Source: Ruania albidiflava DSM 18029
GTDB taxonomy: Bacteria > Actinomycetota > Actinomycetes > Actinomycetales > Beutenbergiaceae
NCBI RefSeq assembly: GCF_000421225.1
Contig: NZ_ATWL01000005.1
Coordinates: 62,001-126,000, forward strand
Reading direction: 5' to 3'
DNA length: 64,000 nt
Part shown: positions 43,489 through 52,539 of the stretch, piece by piece
How positions within the stretch are numbered: the first letter of the stretch is position 1
How the letters are laid out: each line of letters opens with the position of its first letter
Notes under the pieces: model-generated
Told to the model about the DNA's origin: nothing
The model's input: only the letters and a program-made list of their open reading frames with translations
The model's database searches: none
Made by a program: the position numbers and the translations under genes

Positions 43489-43538
43489 GCTTCCATCCTG
43501 CCTCAGCCCACCGACAGCGTGGGCCGTAGCGTCGGTGG

Positions 43539-44678
43539 TCACCAGGTCCAGGTGCTGATCCCGTTCTCGGTGAGCAGGTAGAGCCGGTCACCGTCGCTGG
43601 TGAGCTTCAGGATCGGGGCGCCGGGGTCGATCGCCCACGCGAGACGGCCGGTGTCCAGGTCCACCGCGCGCAGCTGCGTGGTGTCGGAGTACAGCAGCGT
43701 GTGCGGTCCAAGAATCGGGGCGCCGAACAGCTGCACGTCGGCCAGGCGCCACTGCTCGGCTCGCGACGCAGGATCTTCGGCGATCAGCACGCCCGGTCCG
43801 TGCTCCCGGCTGGCTTCGAACCCGAGGGTCGCACTCGGCAGGAACGCGAACGGGAGCCAGCGTCGGTCTTCTTTGGGTTCGAGCTCGCGGATGTCATCGG
43901 GGTCGGCGGCAGTCACCATCCAGGAGACAGGACCGCGGACGGAGCGGACGTCCTGGCCGCGGCTGTAGAGCCGGGTGGTGTCGGCGTGCTGTGCGCGCCA
44001 AAGGCCCTCTCGTACAGGTGTCACTGCGGCCCGTGCCCCCTCTGGTACGAGCTCCGCGCCGGTGTCCGCGTCCAGGAGAACCCCGGGCGCGGACTGGCCG
44101 ATGGCCGAGGCGAGCACAGCGCCGTCGAGCACGGCCGGGCCGGCCTGGAGCGTGCGGGCGAAGACCGCCTCCGAGGCCCACTGCACCTGGCCATCGGCGG
44201 CGATCCGGCGGATGTCGCGGGCGGTGACTGCGACCAGGCCACCGCCGACCGCTGCTGCGGCCACCGCTGTCGGCACGCTCCAGTCCTCGGTGCTGCCGGT
44301 ACGCGGGTCGATGGTCTGCACCAGATCGGCGCCCGTGACGCAGGTGAGCTGGAGGCCGCCGGAGGTGCAGCGCGGCTCGTCCGCCTCGATGGTCCACAGC
44401 TCCCGGCCGGAGTGGGTTGCTGGCGCGGTGATCCCACCAGGTCCAGCAACCACGACAGCCCGGGCGAACACCCACAGGTTTTCGAACGACCCGGGCAGGG
44501 CCCACGCTTCCTCCGGCTCGTCCCCCAGGGTCGGGACATATCCCCACGGGTCGGTGACCGGCTGCGGCCGCGGCGGAGCGGCCAGCACCCCGGCCACCAC
44601 CAGCACCACCGCGAGCACTGCCCAGGGCAACGGGTGCTCCCGAGGCGAGGAACGCCGTCGGGAAGCAGTGCTGCGCAT
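43539..44678 (-). CDS. Membrane-anchored PQQ-like beta-propeller protein
   Basis: A 379-residue protein with a basic N-terminus (RSTASRRRSSPREH), one signal-anchor helix (PLPWAVLAVVLVVAGVLAAP) and an extracytoplasmic domain. Repeated blades are seen: SGRELWTIEADEP, TGSTEDWSVPTAV, DGQVQWASEAVFA, TGRLAWAIDPGAP and DRLYLLTENGISTW, the outer-membrane-assembly/PQQ-like pattern. No quinone or metal ligands are evident, so a structural or binding role is likely. ATG 44678 is preceded by AAGGATGG. It lies between xth and the MMPL gene, all leftward, 56 bp after the latter. Confidence 0.75.
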   Translation of the reverse strand: MRSTASRRRSSPREHPLPWAVLAVVLVVAGVLAAPPRPQPVTDPWGYVPTLGDEPEEAWALPGSFENLWVFARAVVVAGPGGITAPATHSGRELWTIEADEPRCTSGGLQLTCVTGADLVQTIDPRTGSTEDWSVPTAVAAAAVGGGLVAVTARDIRRIAADGQVQWASEAVFARTLQAGPAVLDGAVLASAIGQSAPGVLLDADTGAELVPEGARAAVTPVREGLWRAQHADTTRLYSRGQDVRSVRGPVSWMVTAADPDDIRELEPKEDRRWLPFAFLPSATLGFEASREHGPGVLIAEDPASRAEQWRLADVQLFGAPILGPHTLLYSDTTQLRAVDLDTGRLAWAIDPGAPILKLTSDGDRLYLLTENGISTWTW

Positions 44679-44734
44679 CGGACCATCCTTGCCCAGGACG
44701 GCTTGGGGTGTCAGGTCACTGGACGCTGGGCCGG

Positions 44735-46903
44735 TCAGCTGTCCTGTGGGATGCGCCGCGCCCAGGGCCACCAGGTGCGCCGGCCCAGGTCGTGCACGAT
44801 CCCGGGTACCAGCAGGCTGCGCACGATGAAGGTGTCGATGAGCACACCGGCGGCCACGATGAACGCGAGCTGGGCCAGGAACAGCAGCGGGATCACCCAC
44901 AGCGCCGAGAACGTGGCAGCCAGCACCAGCCCGGCGGAGGTGATCACGCCACCGGTGGTGGCCAGGCCGTGGCCCACCCCGGGGCGGGTGCCCAGGCGCA
45001 GCGACTCCTCCCGCACCCGGGTCATCAGGAAGATCGAGTAGTCGATCCCGAGGGCCACGAGGAACACGAACCCGTACAGCGGCACGGTCGCGTCCGCACC
45101 GGGGAAGCCGAACACGTGGTTGAACATGATGGCGCTCAGCCCCATCGCAGTGGCGAAGGAGAGCACGTTCGCGGCCAGCAGCACCAGCGGCGCGACCAGG
45201 GCGCGCAGCAGCAGCATGAGCATCAGCGCGATCACGATCAGCACCACCGGCACGATCACCCGCAGGTCGCGGGCGGCAGTGTCCTGGGTGTCCAGGCGTT
45301 CTGCGGCGGTGCCGCCGACCAGCGCGCCGGGGTCCACCTCGCGGACCGTCTCACGCAGGTCGGTGACCACGCTGAGCACCTCCTGGCTCTCTGCGGCGTC
45401 CGCGGTGATCGCCTCCACCAGCACGTGACCGTCGACCTCACGCACCTGGTCGTCATCGTCGGTGACCAGCGAGGCAGAGGTCACCCCGGGCACGTCCTCG
45501 GCGGCCGCGACCACGTCCTCGCCGGCCTCGGCAGTGGTGACGATCTCCACCGGTTCCACCGTGCCCACGTCGAAGTGCTCGGCGAGCACCTCCTGCCCGT
45601 CCACCGACTCGACCTCACCGAGGAACACGTCGTTGTCGCTGGTGCCGTGCGCCTGCAGCGTGGTGGCGAACCCGGCGACGATGGCGAGCACGATCGCCGT
45701 GCTGACCCACACCGGACGCGCGCGGCGGGTGACCAGGTCGGCGACCCGGTGCCACAGACCCCGCCGGGCCGGCTCGGCATCGGTCTGCGCGACCTGGTAC
45801 TTCGGCCGGCTGGGCCAGAACATCGCCCGGGAGCGCCGGCCGGCGACCAGCAGCACCGCCGGGAGGAAGGTCAGCGCACCGAGCAGCGCCGAGGCGATGC
45901 CGATCGCGGCGACCGGGCCGAGGCTGGAGTTCGACCGTAGGTCCGAGAGCAGCAGGCAGAGCAGGCCGACGATCACGGTCCCGGCGCTGGCCGCGATCGG
46001 CTCCAGCGTGGCCCGCCAGGCCACCCGCATCGCCGCGGCGGGATGCTCGTGCCTGCCGAGCTCCTCGCGGTAACGGGCCACCAGCAGCAGCGAGTAGTCG
46101 GTGGCGGCGCCGATCACCAGGATGGACAAGATGCCCTGGCTCTGCCCGTTCAGCAGCAGCGTCCCCGAGCCGGCCAGGGGCACGATCACCAGCGCGGCCA
46201 GGCAGAGGGCGAACAGGGCGGTGGCGATCACCACGATCGGCAGGATCGGAGACCGGTAGACCACGGCCAGGATGATCAGCACCACCACGAGCGCCACGGC
46301 GAGCAGGATGCCGTCGATCCCGGCGAACGCGGAGACAAGGTCCGCCACCCCCGCGGCCGGGCCGGTGACCCACCCGGTCAGGCCGGCGTCGGCCAGCGGT
46401 GCCTCGGCCTGCTCGCGGAGCGTGTCCACCAGGGCGAGCGCGGCCCGTTCCCCGCCAACCTGCTCGTCCGCCTGGTCCGCGGCCAGGGACACCGGTACCA
46501 GCACTGCTAGCCCGTCCTCGCTGGGGATGACCGGTACCTCCTCGCTGCTGAGCACCTCGGTCATCGGGGTGCCGCCGGGCAGCTCCAGGTCCGGGACTCC
46601 CTCGGCCCACTGCCCGACCGCGCCGATCTGCTCCTGGGTGAGCTGCCCGCCGTCATCGGCGGTGACCACCAGCAGCGCGGGCAGCGCATCGTCCACGGAG
46701 AACTGCTCGATCACCTGGCTGGCCTGGGTGGACTCGGCGCTACTGGGCAGGAACGCGGCCTGGTCGTTCTCCTGCACCTGGGACAGCTTCCCCTGGGCGA
46801 TGCCACCGAACCCGCCGACCGCCAGCCAGGCGAGCAGCGCGAGTGCGACCAGGATCGCGCGCGGGATCGTGCGGGCGCGGCCCGCAGAGTGTTTACTCAG
46901 CAC
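44735..46903 (-). CDS. MMPL-family RND-type transporter
   Basis: A 722-residue exporter with two repeats of one helix, a large extracytoplasmic loop and five helices. The first helix is about residues 15-33; helix clusters follow near 170-330 and 560-700. The proton-relay region reads IGAATDYSLLLVARYREEL in the first half and ALGIDYSIFLMTRVREESL in the second, each with the conserved Asp-Tyr. The start GTG 46903 has no ribosome site and lies inside the putative MarR operator; an ATG at 47008 would add unlikely sequence. Probable substrates are lipids or drugs. Confidence 0.85.
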   Translation of the reverse strand: MLSKHSAGRARTIPRAILVALALLAWLAVGGFGGIAQGKLSQVQENDQAAFLPSSAESTQASQVIEQFSVDDALPALLVVTADDGGQLTQEQIGAVGQWAEGVPDLELPGGTPMTEVLSSEEVPVIPSEDGLAVLVPVSLAADQADEQVGGERAALALVDTLREQAEAPLADAGLTGWVTGPAAGVADLVSAFAGIDGILLAVALVVVLIILAVVYRSPILPIVVIATALFALCLAALVIVPLAGSGTLLLNGQSQGILSILVIGAATDYSLLLVARYREELGRHEHPAAAMRVAWRATLEPIAASAGTVIVGLLCLLLSDLRSNSSLGPVAAIGIASALLGALTFLPAVLLVAGRRSRAMFWPSRPKYQVAQTDAEPARRGLWHRVADLVTRRARPVWVSTAIVLAIVAGFATTLQAHGTSDNDVFLGEVESVDGQEVLAEHFDVGTVEPVEIVTTAEAGEDVVAAAEDVPGVTSASLVTDDDDQVREVDGHVLVEAITADAAESQEVLSVVTDLRETVREVDPGALVGGTAAERLDTQDTAARDLRVIVPVVLIVIALMLMLLLRALVAPLVLLAANVLSFATAMGLSAIMFNHVFGFPGADATVPLYGFVFLVALGIDYSIFLMTRVREESLRLGTRPGVGHGLATTGGVITSAGLVLAATFSALWVIPLLFLAQLAFIVAAGVLIDTFIVRSLLVPGIVHDLGRRTWWPWARRIPQDS

Positions 46904-46911
46904 GTTGAGTA
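46894..46911. promoter_or_regulatory. MarR-type operator over the MMPL start
   Basis: TACTCA-GCACGT-TGAGTA is a perfect 6-bp inverted repeat with 6-bp spacer, the usual layout of MarR sites. It covers the proposed MMPL start codon (46903) and a possible -10 AATACT on the minus strand. A MarR gene is read divergently 218 bp away. The rest of the 225-bp gap is unremarkable. Confidence 0.55.
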
Positions 46912-47128
46912 TTTTCGGGCTGTTGCCATGGTGAGCGCAACTCGGCAGCGTGGACCTCCCCCGGGCGCGGTTGGTCGTGCCACGATGTGCGCTGTGGTGG
47001 CAGATCATGGCGATGGCGGAGCTTCAGCGGGCAGCGCGTCCTCGCCTGCCCGACCCGCACCGGCACGCGAGCGGGTCCGACCAGCGGATGTTTCGCCGTC
47101 ACCGGCCCCTACCAGCCCAGGCGGAGCG

Positions 47129-47563
47129 ATGCGGGCGACAGGTCCGGGTGTGGGCGACGCGCCGGAGGACTGGCCCACCGGGCGGTTGCTGTCCGCGGCG
47201 GCCCGGCGGGTGGAGCGCGCCTGGGACGCCTACCTGGCGCGCTGGTCGCTGAGCCACGCGTCGCTGCCGGTGCTGGCGGTGCTGGTCGGTGGTGAGCTGT
47301 CGCAGCGGGAGATCGCCGCCCACCTGGGGGTGACCGAGCAGAGCATGAGCCGGATGGTGGCGGGGTTGGAGCGCAGCGGGTATGTACAACGGTCTCGCGA
47401 CACCGCTGACCGACGGCGGCACACCGTGCAGATCACGGCGACCGGCCGGCGGGCGCTGCGCGAGCTGAACCTGCGCGACGCGATCGACTCCCTGGTGGGC
47501 CACGACCTCAGCGACGCCGAGCTGGCCGACCTGCGCGGGCTGCTGCTCCGGTTCCTCGGCTGA
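47129..47563 (+). CDS. MarR-family transcriptional regulator
   Basis: A 144-residue winged-helix repressor. ATG 47129 follows GGAG and gives the normal family length; the frame is open from 46889, but that part is low-complexity Pro/Ala/Arg. The winged helix includes LSQREIAAHLGVTEQSMSRM (recognition helix) and ERSGYVQRSRDTADRRRHTV (wing with the conserved DxRR). It most likely represses the divergent MMPL exporter, responding to a compound the exporter removes. Confidence 0.88.
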   Translation: MRATGPGVGDAPEDWPTGRLLSAAARRVERAWDAYLARWSLSHASLPVLAVLVGGELSQREIAAHLGVTEQSMSRMVAGLERSGYVQRSRDTADRRRHTVQITATGRRALRELNLRDAIDSLVGHDLSDAELADLRGLLLRFLG

Positions 47564-47608
47564 GCAGCTCCGCCGCCGGGCCCAAGGCCACCCGCGCCGA
47601 GGTCGGCA

Positions 47609-47655
47609 CTTCCTGCGCCGGGGCGATACCGCAGAGCACGATTCGGCGCAGGAAG
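47609..47655. terminator. Bidirectional hairpin between marR and folD
   Basis: Perfect 12-bp arms CTTCCTGCGCCG (47609-47620) and CGGCGCAGGAAG (47644-47655) flank a 23-nt loop. The hairpin lies 45 bp after the regulator stop and 57 bp from the convergent folD stop, so it can serve both. It overlaps repeat copy B. Confidence 0.6.
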
Positions 47656-47674
47656 TATCGCATGCATCGGTTCA
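47620..47674 (+). repeat. 55-nt intergenic hairpin repeat, copy B
   Basis: Same element as copy A (37741-37795, opposite strand): the first 22 bases GGGGCGATACCGCAGAGCACGA (listed as GGGGCGATACCG + CAGAGCACGA) are identical, TATCGC lies at the same offset, and the end TTCA is shared. The outer arms here are GCGATAC/GTATCGC (7 bp). The variable central 14 bases differ but keep pairing potential, which suggests selection on structure. Confidence 0.65.
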
Positions 47675-47711
47675 ACCCGGGCTGGGCCGGGTCGGGGTTG
47701 GTGGCGGTGAG

Positions 47712-48581
47712 TCAGCGCGCGGCCAGACCGGCGCGGCGCTCGGCTGCTTCGACCGCGTTGCGGAACAGCATGGCGATCGTGGTCGGGCCGACGCCCCCGA
47801 TCCGTGGGGTGATCGCCCCGGCCACGGCCTCGCAGGAGGTGTCCACGTCCGGCAGCAGCTTGCGGCCCTCGTAGCGCACTCCCCCGCCGATCACCGTGAC
47901 GCCCGGGGTGAGGTGCTCGGGCTGCAGGATGCCGGGCACCCCGGCGGCGGCGATGACCACCTCGGCGCGGCGGGTGTAGGTCGCCCAGTCCGGGACCCCG
48001 GTGTGCACCACGGTCACCGCGGCGTTCGCCGTCGGCCGCTTCTGGCTCAGCAGCAGCGCCAGCGGGCGACCGAGGGTGGTGCCCCGGCCGAGGATGCACA
48101 CCTCGCGGCCGGCGATCGGGATCTCGTAGTGCGCCAGCAGCGCCTCGATCCCGGCCGGGGTGCAGGGGACCGGGCCGGGCATGCCCAGCGCCAGGCGGCC
48201 CATGTTCACCGGGTGCAGCCCGTCCACGTCCTTGTCCGGGTCCAGGGCGAGCAGGGCGGCGTCGAAGTCGATCTGCGGCGGGGTCGGGTGCTGGATCAGC
48301 ACGGCGTCCACGTCGTCCGCCGCGTTCATCTCCGCCACTGCGGCCAGCACGTCCGCCTGGGTGGCGTCCTGCCCCAGGTGGATGTGCGGGGAGGTGAAAC
48401 CGAGCTCGGCGGCCTTCTCCTGCTTCATCCGGATGTAACCGGCCGAGGCGGAATCGTCGCCGACCAGGATGGTGCCCAGACCGGGTGTGTGCCCGGCAGC
48501 CACCAGCGCCTCGATCCGGGGTGCCAGGTCGGCCAGCACCGCCTCGGCGACCGGCTTGCCCGGCAGCATCCGCGCGGTCAC
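47712..48581 (-). CDS. folD: Bifunctional methylenetetrahydrofolate dehydrogenase/methenyltetrahydrofolate cyclohydrolase
   Basis: Interconverts 5,10-methylene-, methenyl- and 10-formyl-THF. The 289-residue protein has [19 protein letters not shown] with the catalytic Tyr and Lys (YIRMKQEKA), the folate-site [19 protein letters not shown] and [15 protein letters not shown], the NADP site [16 protein letters not shown], and the C-terminal [18 protein letters not shown] 48581 overlaps the glyA stop by 4 bp, so both are under the ZTP riboswitch. In many FolD proteins the NADP site is GRSxxVGxP; here RGTTLGRP is a mild variant. Confidence 0.94.
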   Translation of the reverse strand: MTARMLPGKPVAEAVLADLAPRIEALVAAGHTPGLGTILVGDDSASAGYIRMKQEKAAELGFTSPHIHLGQDATQADVLAAVAEMNAADDVDAVLIQHPTPPQIDFDAALLALDPDKDVDGLHPVNMGRLALGMPGPVPCTPAGIEALLAHYEIPIAGREVCILGRGTTLGRPLALLLSQKRPTANAAVTVVHTGVPDWATYTRRAEVVIAAAGVPGILQPEHLTPGVTVIGGGVRYEGRKLLPDVDTSCEAVAGAITPRIGGVGPTTIAMLFRNAVEAAERRAGLAAR

Positions 48582-49876
48582 TGCTGCAGGCCCGGGTAGA
48601 GCGGGAAGGACTCGGTCAGCGCCTGCACCCGGGCACGCGCCGCCTGCACATCGGCGCCGGAGCCGTCGACCAGCAGTCCGGCGATGATGTCGGCGACCTC
48701 GGTGAACTCGGCGGCGCCGAAGCCGCGGGTGGCCAGCGCCGGGGTGCCGATCCGCAGGCCGGAGGTGACCCGCGGCGGGCGCGGGTCGAACGGCACCGCG
48801 TTGCGGTTGACGGTGATGTCCGCCTCGTGCAGCAGGTCCTCGGCCTGCTGGCCGTCCAGGGTGGAGTGGCGCAGGTCCACCAGCACCAGGTGCACGTCGG
48901 TGCCGCCGGTGAGCACCGAGACCCCCGCCTCGCGCACATCGGCAGCGGTGAGCCGTTCGGCGATGATCTGGGCGCCCTCGATGGTGCGGCGTTGCCGGTC
49001 GGCGAACCCCTCGCTGGCGGCGACCTTCAGCGCCACCGCCTTGGCGGCCACGACGTGCATCAGCGGCCCACCCTGCTGGCCGGGGAACACTGCGGAGTTG
49101 AGCTTCTTGCCGAGCGTCTCCGCATCGCGGGAGAGGAGCAGCCCGGACCGGGGCCCGCCGAGGGTCTTGTGCACCGTAGTGGAGACCACGTCGGAGTGCG
49201 GCACCGGGCTGGGGTGCAGCCCGGCGGCGACCAGGCCGGCGAAGTGCGCCATGTCGGTCCACAGGTAGGCACCGACCTCGTCGGCGATCTCGCGGAACGC
49301 GGCGAAGTCCAGCTGGCGCGGGTAGGCCGACCAGCCGGCGATGATCACCTTGGGCCGATGCTCCAACGCAGCAGCCCGGACGGTGTCCATGTCGATCCGG
49401 TGGGTGGTCTCGTCCACGCCATAGGCGGCGACGTCGTACAGCTTGCCGGAGAAGTTGATCTTCATCCCGTGGGTGAGGTGCCCGCCGTGGGCAAGCTGCA
49501 GGCCCAGGATGGTGTCCCCTGGGGTGGCCAACGCGTGCAGCACGGCCGCGTTCGCGGTGGCACCGGAGTGCGGCTGCACGTTGGCGTAGGCGGCGCCGAA
49601 CAGGGACTTGGCCCGGTCGATGGCCAGGTTCTCGGCGATGTCCACCTGCTCGCAGCCGCCGTAGTAGCGCTTGCCCGGGTAGCCCTCGGCGTACTTGTTC
49701 GTCAGCACCGAGCCGGCGGCCTGGAGCACGGCGCGGGGCACGAAGTTCTCGCTGGCGATCATCTCCAGGGTGTCTCGCTGGCGGCCAAGCTCCCCCTCGA
49801 GCACGGCGGCGATCTCTGGGTCGACGTCGGCCAGGGGCTGGTCCTGGATGTTCACGTCGGTCGTTGGCTGGGTCAT
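48578..49876 (-). CDS. glyA: Serine hydroxymethyltransferase
   Basis: PLP enzyme transferring the serine hydroxymethyl group to THF, making glycine and methylene-THF. The 432-residue protein starts at ATG 49876 (GGAGG upstream). Motifs: [57 protein letters not shown], and the PLP lysine in [17 protein letters not shown]. Preceding in-frame sequence belongs to the riboswitch leader and is not coding. Cotranscribed with folD. Confidence 0.95.
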   Translation of the reverse strand: MTQPTTDVNIQDQPLADVDPEIAAVLEGELGRQRDTLEMIASENFVPRAVLQAAGSVLTNKYAEGYPGKRYYGGCEQVDIAENLAIDRAKSLFGAAYANVQPHSGATANAAVLHALATPGDTILGLQLAHGGHLTHGMKINFSGKLYDVAAYGVDETTHRIDMDTVRAAALEHRPKVIIAGWSAYPRQLDFAAFREIADEVGAYLWTDMAHFAGLVAAGLHPSPVPHSDVVSTTVHKTLGGPRSGLLLSRDAETLGKKLNSAVFPGQQGGPLMHVVAAKAVALKVAASEGFADRQRRTIEGAQIIAERLTAADVREAGVSVLTGGTDVHLVLVDLRHSTLDGQQAEDLLHEADITVNRNAVPFDPRPPRVTSGLRIGTPALATRGFGAAEFTEVADIIAGLLVDGSGADVQAARARVQALTESFPLYPGLQQ

Positions 49877-49916
49877 GGATCCTCCACTGGGCGATGCATC
49901 ATCGGGTGATCCTCGT

Positions 49917-49992
49917 GGCCCAGGCGGGCGACCGCGAGGTACGTGTGCTGCATCGCTCCCCGGTGGTGATCCACCTGCGCCAGTCGCGATAG
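49917..49992 (-). ncRNA. ZTP riboswitch (pfl motif) controlling glyA-folD
   Basis: On the minus strand the leader contains the two conserved halves of the ZTP aptamer: CGCGACTGGCG followed by hairpin GTGGATCACCAC and CGGGGAGCGATG, then after a variable linker GCCCGCCTGGGC. This is the known layout upstream of folD/glyA/purH genes; ZTP/ZMP accumulates when 10-formyl-THF is short and turns expression on. The segment GCGATGCA (49949-49956) is fully complementary to TGCATCGC (49891-49898), just upstream of the ribosome site, a candidate expression platform. A GCTAGGCT about 10 bp upstream could be the -10. Confidence 0.88.
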
Positions 49993-50139
49993 GCACCAGC
50001 CTAGCAACACCGCACCGGAACCTGACCAGACCCCGGAGGCCCCGCCGTCGACGAGGGTGCCGTTGTGGTTGTAGATCGGGCAGATCGCAACCATAGGTGC
50101 ACCCTCGAGGGGCGTGTGGGGCTGCGTGGGGCGGTCGGG

Positions 50140-50667
50140 TCAGGCGGAGGCGCCGTCGTCGGCCGGGGACGGCGGAGCCTCGCCTACCTCACCCATGTCG
50201 CCCAGGATCTTGCGCAGGTAGGCGTAGGTGAGGTCGCCGGCGTTCTGGTCGTACTGGTGCTCGAACCCGTGCTTGGCGTACAGGGAGAGGTTCTGCTTGG
50301 AGTCCTGCCCGGTGAACACCCAGACCTCTTCGGTCTGCTCCGGCAGGTACTGCAGCACGGCCATGATCAGCTTGGTGCCGATGCCCTGACCCTGCTGGTC
50401 CGGCACCACGGCGAGACGGCCGAGGAGCGCACGGTTGGCCTCCAGGCCCACCCGGATGGAGCCGACCAGCCGGGGCCCGATCCAGGCGCCGATGGTGACC
50501 ACGTCGGGGCGGCCGATGTCCTCGACCAGCTCGTCCAGGGTCTGGGTGAGCGCCGGGATGTTCGGATCACCGTAGAGCTGCGCCTCGGTCACGAACGCGG
50601 CCCGGCGCACGGTCAGCAGCTCGCCGGCCCCCGTGGCATCGACGACGTCGATCCTCAGCTCTTCCAT
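50140..50667 (-). CDS. GNAT-family N-acetyltransferase
   Basis: A 175-residue acetyltransferase. ATG 50667 follows ATGGAG; a longer frame overlaps purU and is rejected. The acetyl-CoA loop is [17 protein letters not shown] (Q/RxxGxG/A), preceded by [19 protein letters not shown], and motif B includes [12 protein letters not shown]. The acidic Pro/Ala tail ([11 protein letters not shown]) is dispensable-looking. Substrate unknown. It diverges from purU with 76 bp between starts; its stop is about 150 bp from the riboswitch promoter region. Confidence 0.85.
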   Translation of the reverse strand: MEELRIDVVDATGAGELLTVRRAAFVTEAQLYGDPNIPALTQTLDELVEDIGRPDVVTIGAWIGPRLVGSIRVGLEANRALLGRLAVVPDQQGQGIGTKLIMAVLQYLPEQTEEVWVFTGQDSKQNLSLYAKHGFEHQYDQNAGDLTYAYLRKILGDMGEVGEAPPSPADDGASA

Positions 50668-50743
50668 GACTCCATCTTCCCATCCTGGGGCGCGGCGGTG
50701 CACACGAAACGCGGCGGTCACCGTTGCGGCTACCCTCACCAGG

Positions 50744-51607
50744 GTGACGAACGAGCTCGACGACGCCCCGCACTGGGTGCTCACCCTCTCCTGTCCCGAC
50801 CGGCCCGGCATCGTGCACGCGGTGGCCGGTGCGATCGCTGCCACCGGCGGCAACATCACCGAGTCGCAGCAGTTCGGCGATCCGCAGACCGGCCTGTTCT
50901 TCATGCGGGTGCAGGTGCAGGCCCGGGCCACCGAGGACACGCTGCGCCAGGCGCTGGAGCCGGTGGCCCGCGAGTTCGCGATGACCTGGCACGTGGACTC
51001 GGCCGGACGGCCGATGCGCACCCTGGTGATGGCCTCCACCACGGAGCACTGCCTGGGTGACCTGCTGTTCCGGCAGCGGTCGCAGCGCCTGCCGGTCGAC
51101 ATCCGGGCGGTCGTCAGCAACCACACCGTGCTCGCGCCGATCGCCGAGTTCTACGGGGTGGACTTCCACCACGTGCCGGTGAGCAAGGACACCAAGGCTC
51201 AGGCGGAGGCCCGGCTGCTGCAGCTGGTCGAGGAGCTGGACGTGGAGCTGGTGGTGCTCGCCCGGTACATGCAGATCCTCTCCGACGACGTCTGCGAGGC
51301 GCTCGCCGGCCGGGTGATCAACATCCACCACTCGTTCCTGCCCAGCTTCAAGGGCGCGCGCCCGTACGCGCAGGCGCACGACCGAGGGGTGAAGCTGATC
51401 GGGGCGACCGCCCACTACGCGACGGCGTCGCTGGACGAGGGCCCGATCATCGAGCAGGACGTGGAGCGGGTGGACCACGCCGACGACGTCGGCGAGCTGG
51501 TGGCGATGGGTCAGGACGTGGAGCGGCGGGTGCTGGCCCGGGCTGTGCGCTGGCACGCCGAGCACCGCATCCTGCTCGACGGGCATCGCACGGTCATCTT
51601 CCGCTGA
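50744..51607 (+). CDS. purU: Formyltetrahydrofolate deformylase
   Basis: Hydrolyses 10-formyl-THF to formate and THF, balancing one-carbon and glycine pools. The 287-residue protein has an N-terminal ACT domain (VLTLSCPDRPGIVHAVAGAI, about residues 10-85) and a formyltransferase-like hydrolase domain with LVVLARYMQIL, the catalytic NIHHSFLPSFKGARPY and TAHYATASLDEGPII ending in the catalytic Asp region EQDVERVDH. GTG 50744 lies 7 nt after TACCCT (50731-50736), a plausible -10, so the transcript may be leaderless. Location beside glyA-folD fits. Confidence 0.93.
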   Translation: MTNELDDAPHWVLTLSCPDRPGIVHAVAGAIAATGGNITESQQFGDPQTGLFFMRVQVQARATEDTLRQALEPVAREFAMTWHVDSAGRPMRTLVMASTTEHCLGDLLFRQRSQRLPVDIRAVVSNHTVLAPIAEFYGVDFHHVPVSKDTKAQAEARLLQLVEELDVELVVLARYMQILSDDVCEALAGRVINIHHSFLPSFKGARPYAQAHDRGVKLIGATAHYATASLDEGPIIEQDVERVDHADDVGELVAMGQDVERRVLARAVRWHAEHRILLDGHRTVIFR

Positions 51608-51654
51608 GCCCGGCTGGTTGCTGGCGCACCACCGGTGGTGCGCCGGCCAGCGGG

Positions 51655-52263
51655 TCAGCGGTAGAGGTCGCCCAGAGAGCTGCTGCCCTCGTCGCGGGGC
51701 TTGGCCTGCGGGCCACCGGCCGGCGGCATCGGGGCACTGCTGGCCGGGCCGCCGCCGTAGGCACCGGCGAGCCCGGCGGACGGGTTCAGCCGGGCCAGCG
51801 CCTTCTTCGCCTTCGAGGTGGCCACCGCCCCGCGGACACCGATCACCAGGCCGAACAGCCCTAGGTACCACGGGAAGTAGTACCTCCCGCCGGTCGGGGA
51901 CGATGCGGCGATGCCGAACGTCACCACGAAGACCAGCAGCGCGACGGCCGCCATCCCGAACCCGATGAATAACAGCCGCTTGCTGTCCTGGACCTGCTTC
52001 TGCGCCAGTGCGATGTTCGCCGATCCAGGGGCCTGGGCGGGGTTGTAGCCGCCTGGGTCGCCGTAGCCTGCACCGGGCTGACCAGGTCCGAACCCCGCCG
52101 GACCGCCCGGACCGGCAGGTGCACCAGCGGGTGCTGCGTCGTCCACCCAGAAGTTCCACCCGGCCGGTGCCGGCGGCCAGGAGGGATCGGGCTGCCAGCC
52201 GGTCGGGGGGACGAAGCCTTCAGGTACCTGCCAGCCTGGAGGGGCGTTGAATCGTTGTGCCAT
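51655..52263 (-). CDS. Hypothetical membrane protein with Pro/Trp-rich N-terminal segment
   Basis: A 202-residue protein. Its N-terminus repeats Pro-Pro-Gly-Trp units (APPGWQVPEGFVPPTGWQ, DPSWPPAPAGWNFW), a DUF2510-like cytoplasmic pattern, then a Gly/Pro-rich linker, two helices (LLFIGFGMAAVALLVFVVTF and YFPWYLGLFGLVIGVRGAVA) and a polar tail. ATG 52263. Function unknown. The 276-bp gap to the divergent operon (52264-52539) holds a possible -10 TAGCGT at 52483-52488 for the DUF4242 gene and nothing else I can name. Confidence 0.7.
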   Translation of the reverse strand: MAQRFNAPPGWQVPEGFVPPTGWQPDPSWPPAPAGWNFWVDDAAPAGAPAGPGGPAGFGPGQPGAGYGDPGGYNPAQAPGSANIALAQKQVQDSKRLLFIGFGMAAVALLVFVVTFGIAASSPTGGRYYFPWYLGLFGLVIGVRGAVATSKAKKALARLNPSAGLAGAYGGGPASSAPMPPAGGPQAKPRDEGSSSLGDLYR

Positions 52264-52539
52264 ACGCGGCACTGTAGCGCGGGCTCCGGCCACAGAACGC
52301 GCGTGTCCATGGGCCGGTCCGTCAGTCGCGCCCGGTGACCGAACACCTCGGCGCACGGAGCCTCCTGGCCGCTGCTGGCGGCGATCATCGTGACCGCTGA
52401 CCAGCCGACATTCGTGCACGCCGGCCGGCACGGTCCGGAATCTGAGACCAGCTGTCTGCCTCTCGCACCGCTGGGCGCGGGCCCTTAGCGTCGGCTGGCA
52501 CGTGCGGGCACCCGGCCCGCCGTCACGAGGAGGTATCCG

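Noticed and set aside
46889-47128. N-terminal extension of the MarR protein from 46889
   Set aside because: It crosses the operator and is low-complexity; ATG 47129 has a ribosome site and gives the normal length.
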